In this document: positions 9,769 through 19,600 of the stretch, in pieces
How the letters are laid out: the number at the start of each line of letters is the position of its first letter
Position numbering within the stretch: position 1 is the stretch's first letter
Assembly: GCF_007556775.1 (NCBI RefSeq)
Contig: NZ_CP041742.1
Coordinates: 992,001 to 1,056,000, forward strand
DNA: 64,000 bases
Direction of reading: 5' to 3'
DNA from: Lysobacter lycopersici
Lineage (GTDB): Bacteria; Pseudomonadota; Gammaproteobacteria; Xanthomonadales; Xanthomonadaceae
Program-made: the position numbers and the translations under genes
Notes under the pieces: model-generated
Database searches by the model: none
The model's input: only the letters and a program-made list of their open reading frames with translations
What the model was told of the DNA's origin: nothing

Positions 9769-10281
9769 ATGCGCGGTCTTCGACTTCCAACAGCCCTGAC
9801 GTGCTTCCTGGTCGCTTGGGGATTGGCCAACGCCCCCGTGGCGCGAGCCCTGGGGTTGGCGTTCACCCGGGTTAGCGGCTCCAACTGCCAACTCAGCATA
9901 CCGACCACCGACACCAAGTTCCGGCCAAAGGCTACTGGCGCGCGCAACGAATCCTCGACCGTCAGCAATTTCATCATCTGTCCAACGCCCATGCCCGATT
10001 CGGGTTACGGATTTCAGGAGGTCGATTTCCTGCTCTATTCCATCGACGGCACCAGCCACGATGTCAGCTGCACGGCCGTCAATGGCGTCTACACTCCATC
10101 GCACGCCGTCACCTACTCCACCAAGGTCGTGACCGTGAGCGGGACGGATTACTCCGAGATTTTCTGGAATGGCGCCGATTTCGGCGGTACCGCGGGTGGT
10201 TATTTCGATGTCCTTTCAGTGACGTGCCTGCTGGCTCCCCAAGCTGCCATCAGCTATCACTCGGAGTCGTATGCGCATTAG
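9769..10281 (+). CDS. Secreted four-Cys paralogue, copy 3 of 6
   Basis: A 170-residue member of the array. The signal peptide (CFLVAWGLANAPVARA) is followed by SNCQLSIPTTDTKFRPKATG and the motif ARNESSTVSNFIIC, where this copy alone has Ser in place of the last Thr of RNEST. It retains YSIDGTSHDVSCTAV, TYSTKV, ADFGGTAGG and SVTCLLAPQAAIS, so the final LPPQT has drifted to LAPQA. All four mature cysteines are kept. Function is unknown. Sequence divergence from copies 2 and 4 with retained motifs suggests selection on a working protein. Confidence 0.88.
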   Translation: MRGLRLPTALTCFLVAWGLANAPVARALGLAFTRVSGSNCQLSIPTTDTKFRPKATGARNESSTVSNFIICPTPMPDSGYGFQEVDFLLYSIDGTSHDVSCTAVNGVYTPSHAVTYSTKVVTVSGTDYSEIFWNGADFGGTAGGYFDVLSVTCLLAPQAAISYHSESYAH

Positions 10282-10302
10282 CACTGACCATCGATGCAAA
10301 GC

Positions 10303-10329
10303 AAAGGGCGCCCCGCTGCGCCCTTTTTT
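10303..10329 (+). terminator. Intrinsic terminator after copy 3
   Basis: AAAGGGCGC (10303-10311) pairs with GCGCCCTTT (10318-10326), with more T residues following. Confidence 0.9.
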
Positions 10330-10364
10330 CGTTCCCGCGTGTCCGCTTTCGGCCCCGCTCCGCG

Positions 10365-10413
10365 CATAAGGGGAAAACCTGCCGTTGCGGCCGGGCATCG
10401 AACGAGGTGAACC
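10365..10413 (+). promoter_or_regulatory. Conserved array leader with stem-loop, before copy 4
   Basis: CATAAG at 10365-10370 and a stem formed by CGTT/AACG inside CCGTTG (10382-10387) and GAACGA (10400-10405), plus ACC/GGT outer pairs. It shares the G-C version of the third pair with copy 3, but both terminal pairs of the 6-bp stem are lost. Confidence 0.55.
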
Positions 10414-10929
10414 ATGCGCGATCTTAGACTTTCCGCCGCGATTATCGGCATCGTGGCTATCGCGGGCTTGGCCAACGCGCCCGTGGCGAAGGCCGCCAAT
10501 GCAGACTACGTGAACGGCGGCTCCTGCCAACTCAGCATCCCGACCACCGACACCAAATTCCGCCCGAAGGCCTCCGGCGCGCGCAACGAGTCCACCGACG
10601 TCGGCAATTTCGTGATCTGCAACATCCAGCACACGGAATCGACGGGGCTGTATTCGGAAATCCGCCTCGCTCACTACTCGCTGGACGGTATCGCGCGCGA
10701 CCTGACTTGCACCGCGGTCGTAGGCGTCTTGGGCGGAAGCACGGGCAACAACATCTTGTATTCCAGCAAGACCATGAACACCCTCGATCCACTCGGGGCC
10801 ATTTCCTGGTACGCACCGGACTTTGGGGGAGCAAGTGGCGCCGCAATCCCCCAAAGCAGGTACGTTTCGATTACCTGCAACTTGCCGCCACAGACCGGGA
10901 TCAAGGCCATCCTGGGCGTGACGAATTGA
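10414..10929 (+). CDS. Secreted four-Cys paralogue, copy 4 of 6
   Basis: A 171-residue exported protein. A signal peptide ending NAPVAKA is followed by NGGSCQLSIPTTDTKFRPKA and ARNESTDVGNFVIC. Mature cysteines fall at residues 38, 69, 99 and 155, the standard spacing for the array. The rest keeps YSLDGIARDLTCTAV, YSSKTM, PDFGGASGAAIP and ITCNLPPQTGI. No enzymatic motif is visible. It differs from copy 3 mostly between Cys2 and Cys3 and just before the DFGG turn, which are the variable stretches of the family as a whole. Confidence 0.88.
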   Translation: MRDLRLSAAIIGIVAIAGLANAPVAKAANADYVNGGSCQLSIPTTDTKFRPKASGARNESTDVGNFVICNIQHTESTGLYSEIRLAHYSLDGIARDLTCTAVVGVLGGSTGNNILYSSKTMNTLDPLGAISWYAPDFGGASGAAIPQSRYVSITCNLPPQTGIKAILGVTN

Positions 10930-10942
10930 ATCGCGACAACTT

Positions 10943-10968
10943 AAGGGCGTCCGCTCGGCGCCCTTTTC
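10943..10968 (+). terminator. Intrinsic terminator after copy 4
   Basis: AAGGGCG (10943-10949) pairs with CGCCCTT (10959-10965) and is followed by T residues. The stem is shorter than in earlier copies. Confidence 0.8.
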
Positions 10969-11002
10969 GTCCCCGCGTGTCCGCTTTCGGCCTCGTTCCA
11001 CG

Positions 11003-11052
11003 CATAGGGGAACAAGCCCGCCATCCCGGACGGGCATCGAATGGGGTGAACC
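11003..11052 (+). promoter_or_regulatory. Conserved array leader with stem-loop, before copy 5
   Basis: CCATCC (11021-11026) faces GAATGG (11039-11044) across a 12-base loop; five of six positions pair. The stem ends eight bases before the ATG, as in the other units. Confidence 0.55.
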
Positions 11053-11553
11053 ATGCGCAATCTTCGAATTCCGGTCGCGCTAGCCAGCGCGTCGATGGCC
11101 TGCGCCTTGTCGACTGCGCCGGCGGCGAAGAGCTTCAACCTCGACATCATCAATGGCTCATCGTGCCAACTGAGCATTCCGACGACCAGCACCGGGGTTC
11201 GGCCGAAAGCATCCGGTTTCCGCAACGAATCGACGAGCTCGAGCAACTTCGTGATCTGTAGCTTCCAGCGATCGTCGGCGACGGGCGATTACGTGTACGT
11301 GGGCCTCGTTGGATATTCGCTCGATGGCGGCAGCCATGACGTCGCCTGCACCGCTGTCGCGGGCAGTTCCCCGGCGCTGCATTACTCCACCAAGACGGCG
11401 AGCATGTGGGACACCACGGAAATTCCCTTCGTCTGGTCGGCGGAGGACTTCGGGGGGACGGGAGGCGCCGCGATCGGCGGAAGCATGTATTTTTCGGTCA
11501 CCTGCAGCCTACCCCCGCAGACGGCGATCAGCTACATCCAGGCTCAGTCCTAG
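11053..11553 (+). CDS. Secreted four-Cys paralogue, copy 5 of 6
   Basis: A 166-residue array member, the shortest. It has a signal peptide ending APAAKS, then NGSSCQLSIPTTSTGVRPKA and FRNESTSSSNFVIC, YSLDGGSHDVACTAV, YSTKTA, EDFGGTGGAAIG and VTCSLPPQTAIS. Four mature cysteines are conserved. The gap between Cys3 and the YSTKT motif is short, showing that this loop tolerates length change. Function is unknown. Confidence 0.88.
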   Translation: MRNLRIPVALASASMACALSTAPAAKSFNLDIINGSSCQLSIPTTSTGVRPKASGFRNESTSSSNFVICSFQRSSATGDYVYVGLVGYSLDGGSHDVACTAVAGSSPALHYSTKTASMWDTTEIPFVWSAEDFGGTGGAAIGGSMYFSVTCSLPPQTAISYIQAQS

Positions 11554-11571
11554 CGAACACCCTTCAGGACC

Positions 11572-11596
11572 GAGGGCGTCCCCGTGGCACTCTTTT
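11572..11596 (+). terminator. Degenerate terminator after copy 5
   Basis: The unit's terminator is eroded here: GAGGGCG faces GGCACTC with mismatches, though the TTTTT run is kept. It is probably weaker than the others. Confidence 0.5.
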
Positions 11597-11632
11597 TCGT
11601 TCCCGCATGTCCGCTTTCGGCCCCGTTCCACG

Positions 11633-11681
11633 CATAAGGGAAGAACCCGCCATTCTGGCGGGACATGGAATGGAGTGCACC
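11633..11681 (+). promoter_or_regulatory. Conserved array leader with stem-loop, before copy 6
   Basis: CATAAG at 11633-11638, then stem CCATTC (11650-11655) with GAATGG (11668-11673) and a 12-base loop whose sequence differs from the other copies (TGGCGGGACATG) while stem and loop length are preserved. Confidence 0.6.
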
Positions 11682-12218
11682 ATGCGTCATCTTCGACTTT
11701 CCACTGTGCTTGCAGGTTTGGTGGCGATTCATGGGTTTACGAACGTGCCTGAGGCAAAGGCCGGCAACGTCGATTATGTCAATGGCGGAGCATGCCAACT
11801 CAGCATCCCCACCACCGACACCGGCGTCCGCCCCAAGGCGACCGGCTTGCGCAACGAGTCCACGACCACCAGTAGTTTCGTGATCTGCACGATACAGCGC
11901 AATATTCCGTCGTCATCGTCGAGCGATCCGAATTACGTGAGCGTTTGGGCCAACCTTTATTCGCTCGACGGTGTTTCCCACGATATCAGTTGTACCGCAG
12001 TAGTCGGCATCCTCGCTGGCGACGCCTCATCAGATTTGAAGTACTCCACCAAGACCGAGAGCATTTCGAATACGACAGGGAGCCAGGCAATCTTCTGGAC
12101 CAACTCGGATTTTGGGGGAATCTATGGCGATCCGATCACCCGCAGCTTCAACATTTCCATCACATGCAAACTGCCGCCACAGAGCGCAATCAGCATGATC
12201 CACGGCAATACGCTCTAA
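11682..12218 (+). CDS. Secreted four-Cys paralogue, copy 6 of 6
   Basis: A 178-residue array member. The ATG follows the conserved leader; in-frame upstream starts would run back through the terminator of copy 5 and are rejected. It has a signal peptide ending VPEAKA, then NGGACQLSIPTTDTGVRPKA, LRNESTTTSSFVIC, YSLDGVSHDISCTAV, YSTKTE, SDFGGIYGDP and ITCKLPPQSAIS. A serine-rich insert (SSSSS) follows Cys2. Four mature cysteines are conserved. It is the last copy; the convergent DUF4870 genes lie beyond a shared terminator. GC is visibly lower than in housekeeping neighbours. Confidence 0.88.
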   Translation: MRHLRLSTVLAGLVAIHGFTNVPEAKAGNVDYVNGGACQLSIPTTDTGVRPKATGLRNESTTTSSFVICTIQRNIPSSSSSDPNYVSVWANLYSLDGVSHDISCTAVVGILAGDASSDLKYSTKTESISNTTGSQAIFWTNSDFGGIYGDPITRSFNISITCKLPPQSAISMIHGNTL

Positions 12219-12237
12219 GAACGACAAAACGCTCTGT

Positions 12238-12265
12238 AAAGGGCGCCTCGCGGCGCCCTTTCTGC
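12238..12265. terminator. Bidirectional terminator between copy 6 and a DUF4870 gene
   Basis: AAAGGGCGCC (12238-12247) pairs perfectly with GGCGCCCTTT (12252-12261). It lies between convergent genes and could serve both strands. Confidence 0.85.
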
Positions 12266-12268
12266 ATT

Positions 12269-12709
12269 TCAGCCCAGCAACCGCATCGTCAGCGGATAGC
12301 GATAGGGCTTGCCGTCCCAGGCCTTGAACGCGGCGATGAGGCTGCACACCAGCCACATCAATGCGATCGCGCCGATCACGCACAGCAGCACGATGCCGGC
12401 CGGAATGGTGACCAGCGCGCCGATACCGAGCGTGAGCACGGTGGCGCCGACCAGCACGATGCCGATCACGCCCGCGGCGCAGGCGTAGAGGAACATGCTG
12501 AGGTTGAAGTTCGCCGCTTCGCGCGCGTGCGCGCTGGCGAAGGCGGACTTGTCGCGCACCAGCATCCACACCGCGAGCGCGGCCAGGGTTCCGGCAACGC
12601 CGGCGAACCAGTGCGTCAACGCGGCCGCGGCCAGCGCGGCGATGGGCGCGGCGACGGCCCAGTGGCGGTCGCTGGCGGTCGGGGACAGGGTTTCGAGGTT
12701 CGCGTTCAT
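12269..12709 (-). CDS. DUF4870-type membrane protein
   Basis: A 146-residue integral membrane protein with three or four hydrophobic segments. It carries the DUF4870-like pattern of an Ala/His-rich turn before a helix (AREAANFNLS) and the terminal PYRYPLTMRL. The ATG at 12709 is preferred over an in-frame GTG at 12721 because GGAGAAG lies at ribosome-site distance before the ATG. The next gene upstream codes for a shorter relative. The function of DUF4870 proteins is not known. Confidence 0.85.
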   Translation of the reverse strand: MNANLETLSPTASDRHWAVAAPIAALAAAALTHWFAGVAGTLAALAVWMLVRDKSAFASAHAREAANFNLSMFLYACAAGVIGIVLVGATVLTLGIGALVTIPAGIVLLCVIGAIALMWLVCSLIAAFKAWDGKPYRYPLTMRLLG

Positions 12710-12818
12710 CGTCTTCTCCACCGGAAGGATCCCGGCTATCGACGATCATGGGGGCATTCGCCCGCCACGCAAGCCAACCGATGGCCCATGCCGGGCCATC
12801 GGCGGCGGGATTGCTCGC

Positions 12819-13169
12819 TTACTTGATCAGGCGCAGCGCGAACGGATAGCGGTAGGCCGCGCCTTCGTTCGCCTTGAGGCCGGCGATGATGCTGAAGATC
12901 ACGCTCACCACCCATGCGGCCAGCGAGATCAGCGGGCCGATCAGGATGATCGTGAGCACCATGCCGGCGACGTAGCCGATCAGGATGGTGATCTGGAAAT
13001 TCAGCGCTTCCTTGGCATGGTCGTTCAACCAGCCCTTGTCGGCCTTGTCCTTGTTGGTCAGCCAGATCACCAGCGGAACGATGAAGCCGAGGATGATCCC
13101 CGACAGGTGGGTCAGCATCGCCAGCGTGCGGTCTTCCTGCGACGCAGCGGTGGTTTCGATATCGCTCAT
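12819..13169 (-). CDS. DUF4870 domain-containing membrane protein
   Basis: A 116-residue membrane protein with the standard DUF4870 features: MLTHLSGIILGFIVPLVIWL, NDHAKEALNFQ and the terminal AAYRYPFALRLIK. There are three predicted helices. It is a close relative of the neighbouring 12269-12709 product, whose ends match (PYRYPL and AYRYPF), so the two probably arose by duplication. Function is unknown. pmbA lies 50 bases upstream on the same strand. Confidence 0.9.
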   Translation of the reverse strand: MSDIETTAASQEDRTLAMLTHLSGIILGFIVPLVIWLTNKDKADKGWLNDHAKEALNFQITILIGYVAGMVLTIILIGPLISLAAWVVSVIFSIIAGLKANEGAAYRYPFALRLIK

Positions 13170-13219
13170 GGACTTCCCCGTGGTCACGCCGCGCACCCGC
13201 GGCTTCGGGGAATATAACG

Positions 13220-14593
13220 TCAATCCGCCCCGGCGACGGTCATCCGCCCGAGCAGGATGGAACCGGTCAGGAGGTGGGAACGCCGGTCGACGTCGCTGCC
13301 CACGGCCTCGACCGCCGCGAACATCTCGCGCAGCCTGCCGGCGATGGTGACGCCATCGACCGGGAACGCGATTTCGCCGTTCTCGACCCAGAACCCGGCG
13401 GCGCCGCGCGAGTAGTCGCCGGTCACCGCATTCACGCCCTGCCCCATCAGCTCGGTGACCAGCAGGCCGCGCCCCATGTTGCGCAGCAACATGCCGAGGT
13501 CGCCGGCATTCGCCTTCACCGCGAGGTTGTGCACGCCGCCCGCGTTGGCGGTGGTGGCCAGCCCCAGCTTGCGCGCGGAATAACTGCCCAGCACATAGCG
13601 CTGGAGTACGCCGGCTTCGACCAGCGGGGACGCGCGCGTGGCCACGCCTTCGGCATCGAACGCCGAGGAACGGAAGCCGCGCGCCAGGAACGGGTCCTCG
13701 TCGATGGCGAACCATTCGGGAAACACGCGCGTGCCGGCGGCATCGAGCAGGAAACTCGCGCGCCGGTAAAGCGCGCCGCCGGAGACCGCGCCAACGAGAT
13801 GGCCGATGAGCGAACGCGCGACTTCGGCGGCGAACAACACCGGCACCGCGCCAGTCGGCAATTGCCGCGGCGACATCCGCGCCAGCGTGCGCCGCGCGGC
13901 TTCGCGGCCGATCGATGCCGCGGATTCGAGATCCTCCGGCGCCAGCGCGGTGCTGTACCAGCCGTCGCGTTGCATCGCATCGCCCTGCCCCGCGATCAAC
14001 GCGCAGCCGAGCGAATGGTGGGTGCCGCGCTCGCGGCCGCAGAATCCGTGCGAATTCGCGTAGACCGCCAGCGAAGTGCCAGTCGAGGCCGAAGCGCCAT
14101 CGGAATTGGCGATGCGCGCATCGGAATCGCGGCCGGCCTGCTCGCAGGCGAGCGCGAGGTCGATGGCGCGTTCGGCGTCCAGCGCCCACGGATGCCAAGC
14201 GTCGAATTCCGGCCAACCCGAAGCGGGTTCACGTGCCATCAATTCCGGATCGGCGAGGCCGGCGGCCGGATCGTCCTCGGTGTGTCTGGCGATCGCGCAG
14301 GCCTGTTCCACCGTCGCGGCGAGGCTGTCCTCGCGCAGATCGGCGGTGCTGGCGCTGCCCTTGCGCTTGCCGAAATACACGGTGACGGCGATGCCGCGGT
14401 CGCGCGTGGCCTCGACCGTTTCCACCGCGCCCATGCGCACGTTGACCTCGAGGCCGGTGTCTTCGGAACAGCTCACCTCGGCCTGGTCGGCGCCGGCGCG
14501 GCGCGCGCGCTCCAGCAACCGACCGGCGATGCCTTCCAGCGCGTCCAGCCGGGCCGCGCTGTCGACGGCGGTGGCGGCAGCGATCTCGTTCAA
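13220..14593 (-). CDS. pmbA: Metalloprotease PmbA/TldE
   Basis: PmbA (TldE) forms a heterodimer with TldD that digests unfolded peptides and processes some ribosomally made antibiotics. The 457-residue protein lacks the zinc motif, as PmbA does, and carries [30 protein letters not shown] and [17 protein letters not shown] typical of the family. The start is a TTG with an AAGGA site about nine bases upstream; no better ATG is near. darP is divergent and tldD lies just beyond it. Confidence 0.95.
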   Translation of the reverse strand: MNEIAAATAVDSAARLDALEGIAGRLLERARRAGADQAEVSCSEDTGLEVNVRMGAVETVEATRDRGIAVTVYFGKRKGSASTADLREDSLAATVEQACAIARHTEDDPAAGLADPELMAREPASGWPEFDAWHPWALDAERAIDLALACEQAGRDSDARIANSDGASASTGTSLAVYANSHGFCGRERGTHHSLGCALIAGQGDAMQRDGWYSTALAPEDLESAASIGREAARRTLARMSPRQLPTGAVPVLFAAEVARSLIGHLVGAVSGGALYRRASFLLDAAGTRVFPEWFAIDEDPFLARGFRSSAFDAEGVATRASPLVEAGVLQRYVLGSYSARKLGLATTANAGGVHNLAVKANAGDLGMLLRNMGRGLLVTELMGQGVNAVTGDYSRGAAGFWVENGEIAFPVDGVTIAGRLREMFAAVEAVGSDVDRRSHLLTGSILLGRMTVAGAD

Positions 14594-14625
14594 TGGCTTA
14601 TCCTTTCAGCGAAAGAGAGGTGCAA

Positions 14626-15174
14626 ATGCGCGGACGCGACGACGACAGCGGCGAATTCCTCGGGCCCAGCCGCAGCCAGCTGCGGCGCGAGGCGCTGGAC
14701 GTGCTCGCGCTGGCGGAAAAACTGGCGACGCTGAGCGATGCCCAGCTCGAACGCCTGCCGATTCCCGAAAGCCTGCTGCCGCACATCGTCGAGACCCGGC
14801 GCATCACCGCGCATGTCGCGCGTAAGCGCCAGACCGCGTTCCTCGCCAAGCAGATGCGGCGCGAGGACGACGAGGCGCTGGACGCGATCCGCGATGCGCT
14901 CGATGCCGGCGGCGAGGCGGCGAAGCGCGAAACCGCGCGCATGCATCGCGCCGAAAGCTTGCGCGAACGCCTGCTCGACGGCGGCGACGCCGCGCTGGGC
15001 GAACTGCTGGATGAATATCCGAACGCGGACCGGCAACAGCTGCGGCAACTGGTGCGCAACGCGCTGGATGAACGCACCAAGGACAAGCCGCCGCGCGCGT
15101 TCCGCGAGTTGTACCGCGCGGTGCTTGCCCTGCTCGGCGATGGCGAACGCGACGAGCACGATCAATCGGCCTGA
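14626..15174 (+). CDS. darP: Ribosome biogenesis factor DarP (YjgA)
   Basis: A 182-residue basic helical protein that acts late in 50S subunit assembly. It carries the family pattern [48 protein letters not shown] and LFREL-like end ([14 protein letters not shown]). ATG 14626 is chosen because GAGAGGTG lies just before it; the in-frame ATG at 14593 sits on the pmbA start region and has no ribosome site. The end overlaps the convergent tldD stop by 13 bases. Confidence 0.95.
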   Translation: MRGRDDDSGEFLGPSRSQLRREALDVLALAEKLATLSDAQLERLPIPESLLPHIVETRRITAHVARKRQTAFLAKQMRREDDEALDAIRDALDAGGEAAKRETARMHRAESLRERLLDGGDAALGELLDEYPNADRQQLRQLVRNALDERTKDKPPRAFRELYRAVLALLGDGERDEHDQSA

Positions 15175-16607
15175 GTGCCGCCGACGGTCAACTCGCTGAT
15201 CAGCAGCGAGGGCTGGCCCACGCCCACCGGCACCGACTGCCCGTCCTTGCCGCAGGTGCCGACGCCGTCGTCCAGCGCGAGGTCGTTCCCGATCATGGCG
15301 ACGCGCTGCATCGTCTCCGGCCCGTTGCCGATCAGGGTCGCGCCCTTCACCGGCGCGGTGACCTTGCCGTCCTCGATCAGGTAGGCCTCGGTCGCGGAAA
15401 ACACGTACTTGCCGCTGGTGATGTCGACCTGGCCGCCGCCGAAATTGACCGCGTACAGGCCGCGCTTCACCGAACGGATCATCTCCTCCGGATCGTGGGT
15501 GCCTGCGCGCATGTAGGTGTTGGTCATGCGCGGCATCACCAGGTGCGCGAAGGATTCGCGGCGGCCATTGCCGGTGGGCTTCGCACCCATCAGCCGCGCG
15601 TTGAGCGTGTCCTGCATGTAACCCACCAGCACGCCGTCCTCGATCAGCGTGGTGCATGCGGTCGGCGTGCCCTCGTCGTCGACGTTGAGCGAACCGCGCC
15701 GGCCTTCGAGCGTGCCGTCGTCGACGATCGTGACACCGGGCGACGCGACGCGCTGGCCCATGCGCCCGGCATAGGTGGACGTGCCCTTGCGGTTGAAATC
15801 GCCCTCGAGCCCGTGGCCCACGGCTTCGTGCAGCAGCACGCCCGGCCAACCGTTGCCGAGCACCACCGGCATCACGCCGGCGGGTGCGTCGATGGCTTCG
15901 AGGTTCACCAGGGCCTGGCGCAGGGCCTCGCGCGCGAATTTCTCCGGCTGCCCGTTCGCAAGCAATTCCGTATACGAATAGCGCCCGCCGAAACCGGCGT
16001 AACCGGATTCGCGGCGGCCGTTGTGTTCGACGATCACCTGCACGTTCATCCGCACCAGCGGGCGCACGTCGCTGGCAAGCACGCCGTCGCTGCGCGCGAC
16101 CAGCACCGTGTCGACGTTGCCGCTGAGCCCGACCATCACCTGCTTCACGCGCGGATCGGCGGCGCGCAGCAGCTTGTCGATGCGGCGCAATGCTTCGACT
16201 TTCTCGGCGTTGTCGAGCGCATCGACCGGATCGAGCGCGGGATACAACACCGGCGCGCGCACCGGGGCCAGCGCCAGCGGCGCGTGGCTGCGACCGTCGC
16301 GGGCGATGGCGCGCGCGGAACCGGCGGCGGCGAGCAACGCGTTCGCATCGATGTCCTCGGAATAGGCGAAACCGGTTTTCTCGCCCGAGATCGCGCGCAC
16401 GCCCACGCCCTGTTCGATCGCGTGCGCGCCGTCCTTGACGATGCCGTCCTCCATCGACCAGCTCTCGCGGCGCGAATGCTGGAAGTAGAAATCGCCGAAC
16501 TCGATGCCCGGGCCGAGCAGCGCACCGAACGCCCGCTCAATGCCATGTTGGTCAAGACCCGTGGGCGCGAGCAGGCGGGATTGGGCGATGGCGAGCGATT
16601 CGGTCAT
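15162..16607 (-). CDS. tldD: Metalloprotease TldD
   Basis: This is the catalytic partner of PmbA. The 481-residue product (from ATG 16607) contains the TldD zinc motif [11 protein letters not shown] and the preceding [11 protein letters not shown], plus [16 protein letters not shown] near the C-terminus. An in-frame TTG seven codons upstream is possible, but neither start has a strong ribosome site; the ATG gives a length matching the E. coli protein. yhdP lies 52 bases upstream on the same strand. The 3' end overlaps darP tail to tail. Confidence 0.95.
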   Translation of the reverse strand: MTESLAIAQSRLLAPTGLDQHGIERAFGALLGPGIEFGDFYFQHSRRESWSMEDGIVKDGAHAIEQGVGVRAISGEKTGFAYSEDIDANALLAAAGSARAIARDGRSHAPLALAPVRAPVLYPALDPVDALDNAEKVEALRRIDKLLRAADPRVKQVMVGLSGNVDTVLVARSDGVLASDVRPLVRMNVQVIVEHNGRRESGYAGFGGRYSYTELLANGQPEKFAREALRQALVNLEAIDAPAGVMPVVLGNGWPGVLLHEAVGHGLEGDFNRKGTSTYAGRMGQRVASPGVTIVDDGTLEGRRGSLNVDDEGTPTACTTLIEDGVLVGYMQDTLNARLMGAKPTGNGRRESFAHLVMPRMTNTYMRAGTHDPEEMIRSVKRGLYAVNFGGGQVDITSGKYVFSATEAYLIEDGKVTAPVKGATLIGNGPETMQRVAMIGNDLALDDGVGTCGKDGQSVPVGVGQPSLLISELTVGGTQAD

Positions 16608-16659
16608 GGCGTGCGATTCGGAATTCAAGTTGGAAACGTGCGGATTCGACCGACGGAAT

Positions 16660-19600
16660 TCAATCCTTCGGTTGCGCTTGCGGCTGCGACTGCGCCTGGC
16701 TGCGCGCGACCACGTCGACCTTGGGCTGCTTCCACGGGCCGCTGACGTGGTAGGTCTTGGCCGCGAGCTGGCCGAGCGGTTTCTTCAGCACCATGTTCGC
16801 GGCAGCGCCGATGGCCGCGCCCACCGGCCCGCCGGCGATGGCGCCGACCGCGGTCAATAGGTTGCCGGCCTTGGGGAACACGTCCACGGTCTGGTCGTAG
16901 GTTTCGCTGCGCATGTCGGCGACGCCGCGTATGTTGATTTCCGCCGCCGGGCCATCGATGCGCAGGTTGTCACTGCGTGCCTGGCCGTTGCCGAGCGCGA
17001 TGTCGCCCTTGAGCGTGTTGAACGCGAAACCCTTCGAGAAGAAGTCGTGGAAATCGAGCGTGAGCCGTTGCGGCAAGCGCGCGATGCTGAGCAGGCCGAG
17101 CACGCGCCCGGCGCCGGGCTCGACTTCGGTGAGCTGGCCGTCGCGCGCATCGATGTGCAGGTTGCCGTCGAACGCCGCGAGCTTCAGGCCCATCGGCGAA
17201 CCCGGCCACGTGGCCTGCAGCCGCGCCTGGCCCTTGCCGCGCGCGAGCTGGCCGCCGAAACCGAAACCATTGAGGAAGGCACCGAAGTCCTCGCTCGCGA
17301 GCTGCATGTCCACCCGCGAACGCGCCGCGGCGCCGCGCCCGCTCCATTCCCCACTGGCGTCGATCTGCTGCTTCGCCGCACGCGACTGGAACTGCAACAG
17401 CTTCAGCGCGCCCGGCGCCGGTTGCGTGCGCACGCTCGCGCTGCCGAATTTCGCGTCGCCGATGCGCAGGTCGTCGAAGGCGAGGTTCAGTGGCGGCACC
17501 TTGCCGGGATCGACGTCCTCGTTCGACGCCGCATCGCTGTTCGGAGACGGAGCCGCTGCGGCTCCGCGCCACCAGAAACGCTGCAACTTGCCGGCAATTG
17601 TTGCGCCATCGTCGCGCGGGATCGTGAGCGTACCGGCGAGGTTGTCGCCATCGAACTGGATCGCGGTCGCCCCGCCCGCCGCCGGCGATGCCTGCACGCG
17701 GGTGTTGCGGAAATCGGCGCCGAGCAATTGCAGGTGCGCGGCGGTGACGTCGATGCGCTGCAAGGGCAAGCCGCCCTGCCCCCCGTCGCCGGCGCGCGAC
17801 AGCACCGCCCAATCCAGCGCATCCAGCGATGGCGCGCGTCCGCTCGCGACCAGCCCGTTCGCCGGCGGCGCATCAGCGACGCTGGAAGCGCCGAGCGCCA
17901 CGCGCACGCCGGTGCCGACGTTGCTGCTGCGCGCACGCAGTGCGAGCCGGTTGCCGAACGCCACCGCGACCTCGCCTTCGCCCAGCGGCAGTTGCGCGTC
18001 GATGCGCGTGGCCAACGCATCGCCGGCGGACTTGTCCAGTGGCGCTGGCAGTGTCATCCGCGTACCGACGAGGTTCGAACGCAACTGCAGGCTGCTCGGC
18101 GCGCTAGCGGACTGCGCTTCGGGCAATGCCACGCCGATCGTCCATTGCGAACGGCCGTCGAAATAGGGTTTCAACCACGCGAAAGTCGGCGCGCGATCGA
18201 TCAGCGCCTCGGCATCCATGCTCGCCGCGAGTTCGGCTTCGAACGCATTCCCGGCGGCGCGCACGTGGCCCTGTCCGGCGCGCAGGCTGAGCAGGCCCGG
18301 CTGGCCTTCGTGCTTCGCCTTGAGCCCTTCCGCGTCGAATCCGTGCTGGTCGTAGCGCGCGCTGCCGCGCATGTCGTCGAAAGTCAGCTTCCAGCGTGCA
18401 TCCGTGGCGCGCACCCCGGCAAGGCGCACGGTGCCGTCGATCTTCGCCGGCTGGTGCTCCGCGAACGGGATGTCCAGCGAAAAACCGACATCGGCGAGGC
18501 CGCTGGCCGAAAGCGCGTCGAAGGTGTCCTTCTGCTGTTTGTACAACGGGCTTTCACGCAGCAGCGCGAGCAGTTGCGACGCATCGCCGCCACCCTTGGC
18601 ATCGATGCGCAGCCGCGCCTTTCCGAAGGATTCGATGTCGGCGTTCAGTTCGCGCACGCCGACGCCACCGAGCGTGCCCTTGCCCTGCACGTCCATGCCG
18701 TCGTCGATGAAGGCGACCTGCATGTCCGCGTTCTGCAGCGCCGGCCACTCCGGCTGGAATTTGATCGTCGCGTTGCTGAGCGTCGCCCGCGCCTCGAAGC
18801 GTCCCTCGTGGTGGCGGAACGGCCAGTCGTCGAGGTCGCCGGTGACCAGCGCACGCGCTTCGTGCAGCGCGCCACCCTGTAGCGCGTCGTCGAGCCAGCG
18901 CACCGTCGCCGGCGACATCAGGTGGTGGATCCAGAACTTGTGTGCCTGCGACACCGAGGTATCGCCGATCCATGCGGCGAGGTCGATCCACGGCCGCGTG
19001 CCGTCGCCCTGGAACCACATGTCGCCGCGCACGCTGGCATCGTAGCCATCGCCATCGATCGCGAGCGATCCGGTGCCGAAGCGCCAACCCGCGCCTTCGC
19101 GCCAGCCGACGATGCTGCCCTTGAGCCTGATGTCGTGGACGACGCCGAATCCCTTCCGCCAGTCGAAGCGCACCGCCTTCGCCGGATCGGGCACGAACAC
19201 CATGCCGTTCGCATCGCCGTCCACGTCGCCGGTGAGCCCGGTGAGCGCGGGCCCGCCATCGCTCGAGGCGAAGCCGAAACCTTCGACGCGGCCGCGCGCG
19301 CGCAAGGCCCCGCCCTGCACGCCGGCGAGTTCGACATTCCGCAAATGCGCCTGCGGCCGCGCCGTCGACAACCACGCGCGCAATCCCGGCGCAAGCCGGT
19401 CGCTGAGCGCGGCGACCGCGAGCAAGGGCCCGGCATCGACCGCGTTTGCCCGTACCGCGATGCGGCGACCGCCCGCAAGCAGCAGCCCGTCGAGCGATTG
19501 CGCGTTCGCACCGGTGCCGACGCGAAGTTTCGGCGCATCGATGCGCCAACCGCCATCGATCGATCCCCAGCGCGCGAGGCCTTCGACGCGACCGAGATCG

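Noticed and set aside
14593-14625. Earlier in-frame ATG for darP
   Set aside because: It lies on the divergent pmbA start and lacks a ribosome site; GAGAGGTG precedes ATG 14626.
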